NCBI GenBank assembly: GCA_019722365.1
Contig: JADFUC010002352.1
Location: 124,001-188,000 of the forward strand
Source: Lithospermum erythrorhizon
Lineage: Eukaryota; Streptophyta; Magnoliopsida; Boraginales; Boraginaceae
Direction of reading: 5' to 3'
Length of the DNA: 64,000 nucleotides
The position numbers were made by a program, and so were the translations under genes. Positions 35,607 through 47,105 of the stretch are shown one piece after another (positions within the stretch are counted from its first letter, which is position 1; each line of letters begins with the position of its first letter). A model generated the notes under the pieces. The model made no database searches, was not told where the DNA came from, and saw only the letters and a program-made list of their open reading frames with translations.

Positions 35607-37770
35607 TGTAATAAATCCCATTCCAGAGTGTGTAACAGTTATAAAATTATTTGGGGTTGCCAAGCCACATTAATGCTGCGCTGTTAAACCGAGATGAGAA
35701 ACTAAACCGAAAAACCTAATCCACCTGCACAACTCTTAAAATATTTCGCGACCTAACTCCCATGTTGTCATTTCATCCTTATCCATGTGATTAATCATCA
35801 TCATCATCTTCTTCTTTCCCCAAAAATTAGGGCCGAACCCTCCCCCATTTTCCCTTGAATTTTTTCTTCCATTCTCTTCCTCATCTTGAAAGCTGGGTCT
35901 CTAAAATTTCGAGAAGCCTCTAAATAACTTCACGCTTTTAAGGTAAGAAAGTTCGAACCTTTGGAGTATTTCCTCATGAATCTTCGAGGATGTTGACTTT
36001 TGGTTACCTCGAGTTTGACCTTTTAGCTTTGTTAATGATAACGGTATGTAACCGCCATCTAAGATTAGATTATTGTATTGGGAGGTGATAATACTGATGA
36101 TGTGGGTCAACTGTCGAGAATTATAGTTGACTTTTGTTGACTTTTTTCAAAAATGGTTTTAATATGATATATGGCACTCTTGGACTTTTATTATAGTTGT
36201 TTCGAGGTGTAGTCATGGATTTATATGCCATTGTAGAATATTGTGGATAAACAGTTTTGTAAGTTTGAGTAAGTAGGTTTTGGAGATTAAAGATGGTTTT
36301 AAAATGGGATGATTAGTTGTTAATATCGTAACTTTATGGATTTTAAACTATAATAGGAACTCAATCATTTAAAATGGAAACTCATAACTTAAAGTTAAAT
36401 GATTATAAATGGAAAATTTCATTGGGTTATTTCGGGGAGTATAAATATATAAGTGTGAATGTTATATTACTAGTTGTTTATTATAAGTAGATATTATAAT
36501 TTTGAACGCTGTTTAGCCTTTGATCGAAAGGTCCATCGTTGTGATTGCGCCGGAGTTTTTATATAATGTCGAAAGTAGTATCTATCTCACGCGTGTCGAT
36601 TAACTTGACATGGATATGTGTATGTGTATATATGTGATTTTGTGTTAAATTATGTTGAATACGCATGTTCGGGCTTGTTTGGGTTGTGTCTCAGTGTCCT
36701 ACGAAATAACGATAGTGCTTTGAAAGCGACGTTGAGCCGGGTATTAGAAGAGTTGTATACGAGTCGACGGGTGTTTTGCTGAAAGTTGCATTGTCCGGTA
36801 TTTGTTTTATACCTCGGTAAGTGGGCGCGTGATTTCCACGCCGTTACTTATTCGGTGATACCTATGTCGATGGGCATAAGTTTCTCCTCACAGTCGGTGC
36901 TGGATTATATGCGCATTAATCAGAACCGCATTTCATATTGAGTTGTCGTGGCCGATGAGTCGGCCATGTTGTCGAGTTGCCGAGTTGATGAGTTACCGAG
37001 TCGATCAGGTTACCGGTTGGTTACTTGTTCGCTTGTCATGTCGCCATTGCCGCTGATGTAGAAAAGTCGAGTTTTATCGTTGCTATTGCAGCTTCTTGAA
37101 ATGTATGTTATTGTTGATTGCCATCATCTTCTAATGTTCTCGCTAGCATCTAATTTATGAACATACGTGAAATATAAATTAAATTGCTAATGACATCGTA
37201 AAGATTCAAATTGAATAATATTATGTACTAATTATCTATCGTGATGCAATATCATCTACTTTCGTGCACTATTGCGTGATCGGGGGTTAATTTCATTCTT
37301 GAGATATATATTCACTAATATTCATAGCTTACACCCTATTCGCTTACGGGCTGCCAATTTCATTACTAGGCTGATAACTCGTTCGCTTCCTCGCTTGTTC
37401 TAAAGCAAGTATCGCTAGAGCTTACCAGCGCGGGTGGCAATTGATCCTCAAGCGCGCCTCATTATTTTGTTTGATCAGAGTTCGCTGTTCAGATAGTCAT
37501 ATTTTGGGATTTTTGGCCGTTGTATGTCGATATTTTGTAGTCGGGAGTTAATGTTGTACGTCAAGCTGCTATTCTCGTGGGTTGGGGAATACTACGATAG
37601 ATTCTTTTCTTAAAAATTGTCTTTATCCGTTGTATATTATTTTATTTGAAAGTTATTTCAAGACATTTGTTTCCAAAATCGAAGTCCATCTATCAGCTTA
37701 ATTTAGTGTCCGTGGATTTGGGGACGCCATTTTAGTCTGTGGCTTACTTTAATTCGGCATGGTCGTTACA
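35607..37770 (+). mobile_element. Solo LTR of gypsy family A
   Basis: It begins TGTAATAAATCCC and ends GGTCGTTACA. It aligns with the LTRs of element A at 38,679-40,885 and 48,253-50,398 (shared ATTATTTGGGG, GAGAAACTAAACCGAAAA, CTCCCATGTTG-CATT, TTGAGGATGTTGACTTT and others). The flanks are ATAGG (35,602-35,606) and ATAGG (37,771-37,775). The uninterrupted target, GATATAGGTATGTTC, is present once in the B 3' LTR at 56,655-56,669. No internal sequence is present, so this is the product of LTR-LTR recombination. Confidence 0.92.
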
Positions 37771-38678
37771 ATAGGTATGTTCTCGATCCTGCCAGAGTTG
37801 CTTGTAGGTGAAATCAGGGTTTAAAAGCTGCGGGATTTAATATATGTTGAAATTACTTTTTATTAGTTTCGAGTAGTAGTTGGGCTTCGGATTGTGAGGT
37901 TGTTAGAAATGGGTTTAATTAGTTGAAAAGTTAATAATCGGGATTGATTAGAATTGTTAAATGTTAGTATTTGGATTAGTGCGAGGTTTAAAGTTTAGAG
38001 TCAGGGAGAAGTTGAAATTTGTCGCTTATTTTATTGTTGAAGTTAAACTAGTAATATTTCACCCAAAAGCGACTACAACGGGTACCAAAAGATGCTAAAG
38101 ATAATTTAAAACAAAATCAGTAGTAATTGTACTTTCTCGGTGTTTTGCTTGAATTTAACGCCAAAAAGGCTCTCATGGATCGATTGACTTCCTGCCAGCC
38201 AAGGGTACTAGCCAAAGCGCGGGGTTTATCACTGCTTACAACATTATTTACGCTTTGAGTGTAGTATGGTAAATTGATACGAACATATATATTCCGTGCT
38301 ATAAACTTATTTGTTGAACAGAATAGTGGAAATTATGAAAAATGTCGAAACAGATGATGGTCAGGAAAGCCAGATAACGGTAGTAGGTTTTATGGCGGAA
38401 TTATCGACTTGAGCATATTATGGTCATATATCGAGAATGCTGCGCGGCTTGTTGCCTCGTTGTCTCATCCGGGTCATAGAGTCATTGCGAACGTCATCGA
38501 GTCACGCCAGATCGCTGGCTTGTCGTGGTTGGTGGCTGCTTTGGTGCGACGTTGATTGTTAGTCATGTTTGGTTTCATATAGAGAGTGGTCACACCATAT
38601 TAGACGCACGCCGTGAAAGCGCCGCATTTGCAGGTCGCTTGTAGACGGGGCGGGTCCATAATACGATGCTGGTCATCG
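37771..38678 (+). repeat. 5' LTR of B, piece 2
   Basis: It resumes with ATAGGTATGTTCT and aligns with 56,657 to about 57,485: shared TATATGTTGAAATTA, TTTTATTAGTTT-GAGTAGTAG, GGATTGATTAGAATTG, AGTGGTCACACCATATTAG. It ends GGTCATCG, where CATCG is the left target duplication of element A. Confidence 0.85.
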
Positions 38679-40885
38679 TGGTAATAACCCATTCCGTATT
38701 TTAGCATTATTGTAATATTATTTGGGGGTTGCTGTTTGTTCTAAGTTGCGTTGCTAAACGGACGCGAGAAACTAAACCGAAAACCGAACGACCTCGCATT
38801 AAATCCTTGAAATATCTTGCACAAACTCCCATGTATCATTCCATCCTTATCCATGTGAGTTGTCATCATCTTCTTCTTTCTTCTTGAGAAGGCCGAACCC
38901 CTCCCCCATTTTTCCCCTTGATTTTCTCTTCCATTCTCTTCCTCATCTTGCAAGCTTTGGTCCTAAAATTTCTTGGAGAGTTTTCCCGAGTCATCCCCAT
39001 GCTGGGGCGCAGTTAAAGTTCAACCTGAGATTTCATGAATTTTGAGGATGTTGACTTTTTTTGTTACTTGAGTTGACCTTGAGTTTTGATATTTTATAAT
39101 GATATGTAACCGCTATCTAAGCTTTAAATTATAGTATAAGCAGGTGATACACCCATTTATCGGGTTGAAATATGTTGAGATTATAGTTGACTTTCGCTGA
39201 CTTTTTTTGACTTTTTTCAAAATGGTTTTATTATGGTATAAGTGTACTCTTGGACTTTTATTATAATTGTTTCGGAAAGTGTAGGTCATGGGATTTTAGG
39301 TGATTAAAGAATGTTAAGATAAAATGAGTTTTGTGTTTGTGTGTAGTTAAACGTGGGTTTCAAATTAAAGATGGTTAAAATGGGATGATTAGTTGTTAAT
39401 ATCGGAACTTTACGCTTTTGGAACTAGTAATCGAACTCAATCAATAAATGAAAAGTTGGCGAACTTAAGTTGGAATAAGGTTATAACGGAATTTCCGTTA
39501 AGTTACGTTGGGAGTATGATACGAGATTAAATATATAAGTAGAATGTTATATTACTTCGCTTGTATATTATAAGTAATAATTATAATTTTAAATGCTTCG
39601 TTTAGGCGCTGACGTGAAAGGCCCGTTGTTGTGATTGTTTTGAGTTTTATATGGCTACCGAGTAGTATCTATCTTACTGCAAGTTGATTAACTATTATTT
39701 GATTACTTGACATGTATGTGTATATATGTGATTTTGTGTTAAATTATATGTTGAATACGATCATGGTCGAAGCTGGGTTGTCAGCAGATGTGGTCTCATT
39801 TTAGTTGTATGTGTATCGAGGAGTCATTGAAGTCGTATTGTAAGTAGCCAGATACGAAATGTATTGCTTTGTTTAGCTGTATTGTCCGGTATTTCCGCTT
39901 TATACCCGCTGTGATTTTTGCTTCGCACTGCTACGATTCGGGTGATACCTTATGTCGACGGGCATAAGTTTCAGTTGTCGGCCGAGGTTGATTATACGCA
40001 CATTAGTTGTAGAAATCCCACTATATCGAGTCAAGCTGAAAGCTGATGGTTGTCGAGTTGTCGGTGCTAACAGTTGCCGAGCCGGAGCAGAGTTGCAGTC
40101 GCTGAGCCGATACAATCAAGGCGCTGGATTGTGTCGCCGAGTCGATAGCTGCTGAGCTCTCGTCGCCGCTGGTCGCTAATGAGTAGCGTCGGCCGCCACA
40201 GACGTTATCAGAATTTTCTTTGAAATGTACCATGTTATCGTTAATTGCCATCATCTTGAAATGCAATGCATTTAATTTGGCGAACTTACGTAAATGATAC
40301 ATGAAATTTTGCTAATGACTTCTCGTGATAAGATCTTGTAAGTTTAATACACATATACCACTTATCTATCGTATGCAATATCATCTACTTTCGTACACTA
40401 TCGCGCTGATCGAGGTTATCATTCTTGAGATATATTTTCAATTAAGCTTCAGCCTACTCCCTATTCGCTTACGGGCGGCAATTTTATTGCTAGGTCGACA
40501 GTGGCGCCGCTCCGCGTCTGACTTGTTCGGCATTTGTGTTTTTAGCTTAAAGTAGTCAAGGGAAGCGTTTGATCCGCGCCTCTTTATTTTTTGGATTGTA
40601 ATTTGTTGTCTCAGATAAATTGTTTATTTTGGGATTCTTACTATTGTATGATGATATTTTATACCGGAAGTTATGTTGTATGTTGGTTGCTATTACGGGT
40701 TGTGGAAATGCCACGTGGATTCTTTTTTTCTTAAAATTGTTTTTATCCGTTGTATATTATTTTATCGAAGCCGTTCCAAAGACACGCTGACTTCTAATTG
40801 AAGTCATCCATCGATTGGTGACTCGGTGTTCAGGATTTGGGACGCATTCTAACCTCAGGCGCATTTATCAGGCATGGTCGTTACA
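38679..40885 (+). repeat. 5' LTR of element A
   Basis: It starts TGGTAATAACCC and ends CATGGTCGTTACA. It aligns with 48,253-50,398 and with the solo LTR at 35,607-37,770. Conserved anchors include CCTCCCCCATTTTT, GAGGATGTTGACTTTT, TATAAGTAGAATGTTATATTAC, GTATGCAATATCATCTACTTT and TTGATCGxGGTTA. Open frames at 38,741-38,953, 38,860-39,045 and 39,900-40,302 lie in the LTR and are not genes. Confidence 0.9.
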
Positions 40886-40889
40886 ATTT

Positions 40890-40906
40890 TGGCATCGTGA
40901 GCGCAG
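40890..40906 (+). other. Primer-binding site of element A
   Basis: TGGCATCGTGAGCGCAG begins four bases after the LTR. It matches TGGTATCAGAGCGCAG, complementary to initiator tRNA-Met plus the usual downstream bases, with a few changes. Confidence 0.75.
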
Positions 40907-41023
40907 TTTCTATATTCTTTGGTAGTAATGTGTGGTTACGTGTCTATCCGGGGCTGCGGTTCTTTGAAGCCTGTTGAGTCTTTTCTGGAGTCTAAGTCTT
41001 TTCTTTCGCTTTCAGACCGCTGA

Positions 41024-42085
41024 GATGCCACTCAAGATTTGAGGATGCTGCAGAAGAACTCGCGGCCGCTGAGCCTGTGGTATACCGAGGGTAACGTAGT
41101 AGCCTGGGAAAGCGGCTCGACGGCTGTGAGTCATGAGCTGAAAGGAAGCCTAAATGCTGAGCAACAAGAGTTCGAGTATACCCCGATTTCCTACCGACCC
41201 CGTTGTCGGGAATGCTAATGCCGAGGAGGATTTCGTACATGCACACGGCAGCCCAAAATGGGAGGTCATGGCCCGAGTAGGCTTTCAACGGGGTTTCTAA
41301 GAGATCCCCCAAAGTTCCTCAGCGGGTTCACCGATCACGCCATCGAAGTTTATTAGAGATTTGGAGACCATTTTTGAGCCCATAGGTATCGAGGCGAAAT
41401 TGAGGTCAAGTTCGCTACTTACAGACTCACGGTAGCCGATCACGAGATTTACGGGTAACCTACGGCTATCTTTGACTCCGCTGCAGGGTGACCGTGTGAC
41501 TTAGAGCGCTTTCTAGAGTTGTTTGGTGAGGAATTATTAAAGAGTACCCCACATGGTCGCTTGTAGGATCTAATTTTGACGGTACTGTATGATCGATCTT
41601 TCGAGGAGCACGGAGAGGCGTTTAAGTGGTTATGTCGCTCGCTTCGAAATGACACCCTATCGAGGAGCAAAAGCGATCTTCACGTGACTCCGGTACGGGT
41701 TGATATAGAGATTTTCCACCATATATCTTTGATGACTTTCACCATTTTCTACGAGCCGGCGAACGCCGTATCAAGCGTGCAGTAGAATTGGCCGAGCCTC
41801 GAGGCCGAGGTCGTAAGAGGGTACCATTTGTTGTAAAGTCAAGACAAAGTGATCATCTAGTTCGAGGTTCCGCAGTGAGGACTTTTCAAATTGAATTTTG
41901 GCCCAACCTCTGCAATGTTTCAAGGAATCTGCCGCCTCGAAAGACTTCTTTCAGGTCGTGGTACGCCGTTGTGGATCCGTGGATCTCGTAGGTGTTCAGG
42001 TTCCAAGCGATATTCGATGTTTTGCCAGGAAAGGATGGGCCATTATTTGACGCCTAGCCTCGACATACGGTAGGACGCCCTTAGT
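41024..42085 (+). pseudogene. gag of element A
   Basis: Gag forms the virus-like particle that packages element RNA. The start is placed at ATGCCA (41,024), where gypsy gags of this group begin M-P-P. Downstream, KFIRDLETIFEPI (about 41,347-41,385) matches the W-I-R-x-L-E-x-I-F core of the retrotransposon gag domain. A degraded zinc knuckle (C-x2-C-x-x-x-GH) can be read at about 42,016-42,060, where one cysteine is missing and the first lies in the string MFCQERMGHYL. The frame shifts many times in between, and no uninterrupted stretch exceeds about 75 codons. Confidence 0.7.
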
Positions 42086-42311
42086 ATTCCCAGAGCTGGC
42101 GAGCCAAAGAGATTTTCACTGTAAAGATAGTCCGCGGTATAGCAGGTACCGCGGGAGCAAAGCGAGGACGATTTGAGGCCAGAAATCCGTGGTAACTTAG
42201 CCAGTAAGAAGGAAATGTACGTGTAGGCCATCAATGCCGCTATTAATGCTGATGAAAATCGGATAGCCCGGTGGTCGCACTTTGTTGTTATACTAAGGCT
42301 GCAGAGCGAAA

Positions 42312-42840
42312 GCATTGACTTTTGGAGCTACTCATTCTTTTGTTTCCTCGAGTTTTGTGGATATTTTACTCTGCGTCGAGTCTTTACTTGTTCCCCTTAA
42401 TATTACGGCACGCTTGGGAGGTCGGTCAGTTGGCTATATAGGATCGGTCACTGGCAGTGAATAATTAATTGTTAGTTGCGATCTACTTCCGCTTTGAATT
42501 GGTAGATTTTGATCTTATTCCTCGAACGCGACCGTCAAAAAGACATCACGCTAAATATCGACGCCACCGCAGCGAGATTATTTTCGGCGAACCAAGTGTA
42601 ATCTACTTTGCTCGAAGGAGACAGTAAATATCGCCATCAAGTTTTATTTCTCGCACGAGTGCCGCAGTTTGATCAAGAAAGGTCGCGTATCTGCAATGTG
42701 GCCCACTGGCAGGAGAACAAAAAGCCAGGACGCAAGTTGTTCAGAGTATGCTTCACAAAGTTTTTCCGGAGGAGTTTCCGTTACCAATTGCAGGCAGGTT
42801 TCTAGAGTTTCATGACGTAGTTTCGTGTATCGCGACTAAT
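42312..42840 (+). pseudogene. Aspartic protease and linker of element A
   Basis: GATHSFVSS (42,324-42,350) is the segment right after the catalytic D-S/T-G of gypsy protease. The Asp codon GAC is still seen at 42,317-42,319, but a frameshift lies between. The readings CVESLLVPLNIT and GGRSVGYI follow in family order. A FPEEFPLPI-like reading at about 42,760-42,790 matches the F-P-E-E-L-P-G-L-P linker before RT. The protease releases gag and pol products from the polyprotein. It is inactive here. Confidence 0.75.
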
Positions 42841-42936
42841 TCCTATCAAGGTCAGAGAATGGCTCACAGAAGCCAGAGAGTTGAAATATGACCAAGAACT
42901 ATTTTGGATAAGTGCCTATTAATCGAGCGTTAAGCA

Positions 42937-43560
42937 CGCCTGCTTGAAAAAGAAGATGAAATATTTAATTTATAGGTGAAATAACAAAAAGACTATCAAG
43001 AACCTGCTTATCCGCTGTCGGTGATGTATGCATTTTATTTTATCAAATGAGGGTGCCATTTTCAAGATTGATTCGAGATCCGGTACTACCACTGAGGATT
43101 AAGAGGCTTACATTCCGAATTTCATCTGCATGTAATATGAAGCTTGGTCGCAATGTCGTTTGGATCGTAATTAATGCGCCCAAAGAACGCTCATGGATTA
43201 ATGAACCGGTGTTTTGGGAGTTCCCTTTATACCAGATTGTGCTTCTATTGATGATATTCTCATCTACTCGAGTTTATGAGTGTTCAGAGTATCATGATCA
43301 GCAAGGTTGAGATATCGAAGTTACCCAATTGTACGCTAAGTTTAGTGAAATGCAATTATCATTGAGAAAAGTACAGCTTGGGCCATGTTATATCCGTGAA
43401 GGTATTTGTGTGGACCTCGGCGGCGTTAGTTTACCGGGAGCCGACTCTACGGTGCCACAACAGCAGGAGTTTCTCGGCTCTGGGCCGCAATATGTGAGGT
43501 TTATCGAGATTTCTTTTCATAATTCGATGACCAGTCAATTGTAGCGGAGTTCCTTTTATT
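42937..43560 (+). pseudogene. Reverse transcriptase of element A
   Basis: RT copies element RNA into DNA. Recognisable readings in order: a KKK-start segment with N-N-K-K-T-I-K-N-L (family L-N-K-x-T-I-K-N) near 42,945-43,010; AIFKIDSRSG (about 43,055-43,085; family F-S-K-I-D-L-R-S-G); an M-N-R segment at about 43,200; IDDILIYS at 43,247-43,270, the catalytic x-D-D box with both Asp codons intact; and YAKFSEM (from 43,332) with RKVQLGP and REGICVD. At least four frameshifts and several stops interrupt it. Confidence 0.88.
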
Positions 43561-43639
43561 TGGGACAGATCGGTGAGAGGTGTTTCAACCAGTCGAAAGC
43601 GAAGCTGACTACCTGCACCGGTTTTGGGCTTTACCATCC

Positions 43640-44000
43640 GGTTCAAGGGTTTCGCGGATCTGCAGCGATGCTTCTCGCACTGTGGGTCAATGTTTGTCAA
43701 TGCCAGAACGGGAGAGTGATTTCATGCTTCTCGACACTGAGGAACCATGAGTGGGAACTACCCGACCCATGATCCTGAGTCGGCAACAATGTTTTCGCAT
43801 CAAGCCATGAGTAAAATACTTTATGGGGTTATGTCACCCTTTCACCGATCACAAAAAGTCCAAGACTCCACCGACGCAGGCACCTCGAATTCGAGGCAAG
43901 AGGAGTATGCGGATGGAGTTTATCGCCGACTATGATGACAATCGAATATCACCCGGAAAGAAAACGTAGTAGTGTATGCTCGAAGCCGGAAGCGGGAAAG
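43640..44000 (+). pseudogene. RNase H of element A
   Basis: RNase H removes the RNA strand after first-strand synthesis. NGRVISCFS (43,707-43,733) matches the family N-G-R-V-I-x-Y-A-S. A YPTHDPES reading (starting near 43,757) matches Y-P-T-H-D-L-E-L. KILYGV and a T-D-A-G string follow where the F-T-D-H-K-S-L motif should be. The end is IEYHPG-like followed by NVVVYARS (family N-V-V-A-D-A-L-S), at about 43,940-43,990. The frame changes repeatedly. Confidence 0.8.
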
Positions 44001-44229
44001 TTAAGGAGCCAAAGCGCATTTAAGCATTGAGTTGAAATTGATATTGGCAAGAATGCGAAGTTATCGACGCATGTGAAGCGTTCGACCTATACTTTTGATC
44101 GTATTCGAGTCGGGCAGCCACAGCATGAAGTTTTACATAAAATCGGGCAGAGGGAAGTAAAGAATGGGCACAGAAGATTTTACTGCAAGGATTCCAGAAA
44201 GTGGAGCTCGAGGATGGATGGCGCGCTAT

Positions 44230-44443
44230 TTGCACCGTATTCTGGACGAGTCAAAGAGATTCTCACGAGGCTCAATGCTTCTTATACCACGCATCCCGGT
44301 AGCACAAAGATGTACTTCAATTTGAGGTTATGTACTGGAATGGCAGAGAAATTGTAGAGTTCGTGGCGAAATGCTTGGTTTGTCGTGCCAGCGGAGCATA
44401 GACATCCTACGTGATCGTTGCAAACTCTTCCTATTCCCCGAAA
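44230..44443 (+). pseudogene. Integrase zinc finger of element A (left half)
   Basis: THPGSTKMYF (44,289-44,318) supplies the H-x-G-S/T-K-M-Y segment, and FVAKCLVCR (44,360-44,386) the two cysteines of the HHCC finger that binds the cDNA ends. An L-P-I-P reading near 44,424-44,436 is the usual lead into the core, and the sequence then breaks off at the reverse-strand solo LTR C2. The catalytic core resumes at 47,106. Confidence 0.85.
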
Positions 44444-47105
44444 TGACCGACGATTCCGCCCCCCAGTCGGCCGCCCCTGGAAAGTAGAGTCATTAAAATC
44501 CGGAACAATTTGTGTCACCAAACCATGGACGACTCGCCTTAAAATACAATTGCTTCATCAAAAAATGTGCTCGCTTCCCCAATCAAAATGGGCTTTAAAA
44601 TTTATAATCCATCGCCTATCGAAACTAATTTCAACCCATAAATATATACACAACATATCCCAAAATAAAAGTAACGCCGCAAGGCTACAACAGATGATAC
44701 GCATCGATTCCGAATACAAAATGACTGCCGTCAAGGCTAAAGTTTCAAAAGGAATACAACAATGAAAACTGGTTGACAACACAACAAAATGAGACCGCGA
44801 GATCCTCACTCCAATCTGGACGTCACCTAGCCACTGAATAAACTCTCCAATGCTCCTCTTTTGGCTCAACTAGCCGCCAACCTCGGGTAATAAATAAAAA
44901 TGCCGCCTTATAAATAAAAAGTGGCTAAACAGTTTAAAGTGGAAATCTTAATACTGCGGGTGAATTAAGCCATACGGAATGAGTCAATCAATAATATAAT
45001 AGTCAAATATGAATAAAATAGATATATCCAGACTACCTAAAAGTGTCATACAACATAATTCCGCTAGAAATTCGCATATAATACATGAAGATATAATAGA
45101 AGGTTCAAGAAGCACACAATTTCGTAAAGAAATCAATGTGACTCAACAACCACTCAAACTCTAGTCATCAAACCTCCTATCTCATATCCCCACCAAGATA
45201 CCAACCTCTAACGCGCATATACTCAACTGCCTACCCGCAGGAACGGACAATCATTGTTCCACCCCGCACTTATACCGCAAAGATAAGGCCAAAACCCGCA
45301 CTTATACACAAAGCAGGCACACCGCACTTATACACAAAGTATAAGGCACACCGCACTTATACACAAAGTATAGCGCACACCGCACGCTATACCGTAGTGG
45401 CCACACGACAACGCACACGCCAGTGATCAAAAGACTCATACCTCTTATAACGGAAGATAAGGCCAACCGCACGCCATAACCGTAAGATAGGCCACACCGA
45501 CACGCACAAAGAAAGCGATCAAACAGAAGTCATACCGCCTTTATAAATGGGAAGTGCCAAACCGGCACGCTATACCGCAGAAGATGGGCCACTGGCCACA
45601 TATCCCGGCAGGCGAGGCCGAGAGTCACCTAATCCCCAACTATGGTCACCCCCTCGATACTCAAGTCACCTCAAACTCACGCAGATAACCCAAACAACTA
45701 CTCTACCCCCAAACAAAGATTACAAAGACACAGCCTACATATCCCAACTATCAGAATCAATCACAATCGCCGATTGCCATATAAACATATCAAAAAGCAA
45801 GCCGACAAGCACATAATATATGGTGCTCAAGGCCATGCATCTTAATATAAGTTGGGAGTTCAAACTGCTACTTACCTCCAAGAATTCAGCTACGTAAACA
45901 CAATCACATAACACACCATTACAAGATATCATCTTCTATAATCATAACACACAATACGTATACCATTCTCACATAATCATATCACAATAACATGTTCACA
46001 CAATTTAAAGTAAGCACGAAAGTAACACCAGTAGATAAGCATCCACCGCTTAGCTACCGCAAAACCTTCACGAAGACAATCAAGTGGACCGGCTTTTTCC
46101 ACGATCACTTTCAAACAAAACCCAGAAGTATAATCAAGACCTACTACTATATAATCGGGCGTTTCTAGGAAGATACATAACCAACCTAGGAACTATCTCA
46201 AAACGGTATAACTCGACTCGGGATAAACTATCTAATTATAATTCCATCGACACAACCCAATCGACCCTCGCTAAATTCCATCTTATCACTTTCTCATTTA
46301 TAAATTAATTTTATGTTATTCTAATTAATCATCAAGTCCATAATTAACAATCTATACTCCGAAATATCAATTATAACTCAACTTGGAATTTATACTTTTT
46401 CAACATAACACCCTTTACTCAATTTTAAATCACCAATTTAACATCATAACAACTATAATAAGGTCCCAATATAACCTCCTACACATTTAAAGTCTTATAA
46501 CAACATCCATATAAAAAGTCAACAAAAACCCAAAAAGTCAACTCGACTATAACGTCCTCAAACGATCTCTAAATCACGACCTCACCGTAACACGTCACGT
46601 AACCCATAACCAACTAAGATTTATCATAAAAATTCAATTATGGAAAAGTCAACTAAAAGTCAACTGTCAAAACCTTAAATATCTCTAAAGATGACTTGAA
46701 ATTTCATTCCTTTAACTCAAGAGACCATATGAACAATATTCTACAAACGGTTTCTGAAGCCTGAGCGACAATCAAGAGAATGGAAAAATGTTCAAGCGGG
46801 GAAAAACGAGGGAGCATTTCTAAAAAATGGAACAAAGATGAAGATGGCGTGTTTGCTTGACGCATTTATAGATAAAGCCAAAGATATTTAAAAAAACGAA
46901 GTCCTCGCTCGGCTTCTACACTCCTCCGCTAATTTAAATCTCACGAACCCGATTTCAAAGATAAAATTCTTCCATGGCCAACACTACTAAATTATAAACG
47001 AATTCGCTAAAAACATATGAAATAATATCATTGAGAGAAAAAAAATTATACTATTCCTGTCCCACGACCGAAATTTTTTTTTTTTTTTTTGCAACGGTTA
47101 TTACA
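44444..47105 (-). mobile_element. Reverse-strand gypsy solo LTR (C2) inside the integrase of A
   Basis: Both flanks are consecutive parts of one integrase. Read on the minus strand the block starts TGTAATAACCGTTGC, like the start of LTR A (TGTAATAA), then an A run, and ends near CGGTCA. It aligns with C1 (about 1,100-3,720), including the CGCACTTATAC repeats and the GAGAGTCACCTAA-CCCxAAC block. No internal domain is present, so it is a solo LTR. The right flank is TGGAC (47,106-47,110). The left flank has TGACC at 44,444, so the target duplication is uncertain and the left boundary may shift by five bases. Several open frames inside are not genes. Confidence 0.82.
45262..45560. repeat. Tandem repeats, about 30-70 bp, within LTR C2
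   Basis: Units beginning CCGCACTTATACACAAAG recur near 45,264, 45,296, 45,320, 45,351 and, degenerated, to about 45,560 (CCGCACGCTATACCGTA, CCGCACGCCATAACCGTA). The short period in the first part (about 31 bp) is a contraction of the longer unit seen in C1. Confidence 0.7.

Noticed and set aside
44418..44869. 115-codon plus and 103-codon minus open frames
   Set aside because: Both fall across the boundary or inside of solo LTR C2. They have no family features.
45262..45560. CRISPR-like array because of regular 31-bp units
   Set aside because: Units are tandem without unique spacers, lie inside an LTR and the DNA is plant nuclear.
47072..47092. T run before the integrase core as a SINE/LINE tail
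   Set aside because: It is near the minus-strand start of solo LTR C2, and LTR partners and interrupted integrase explain the block.
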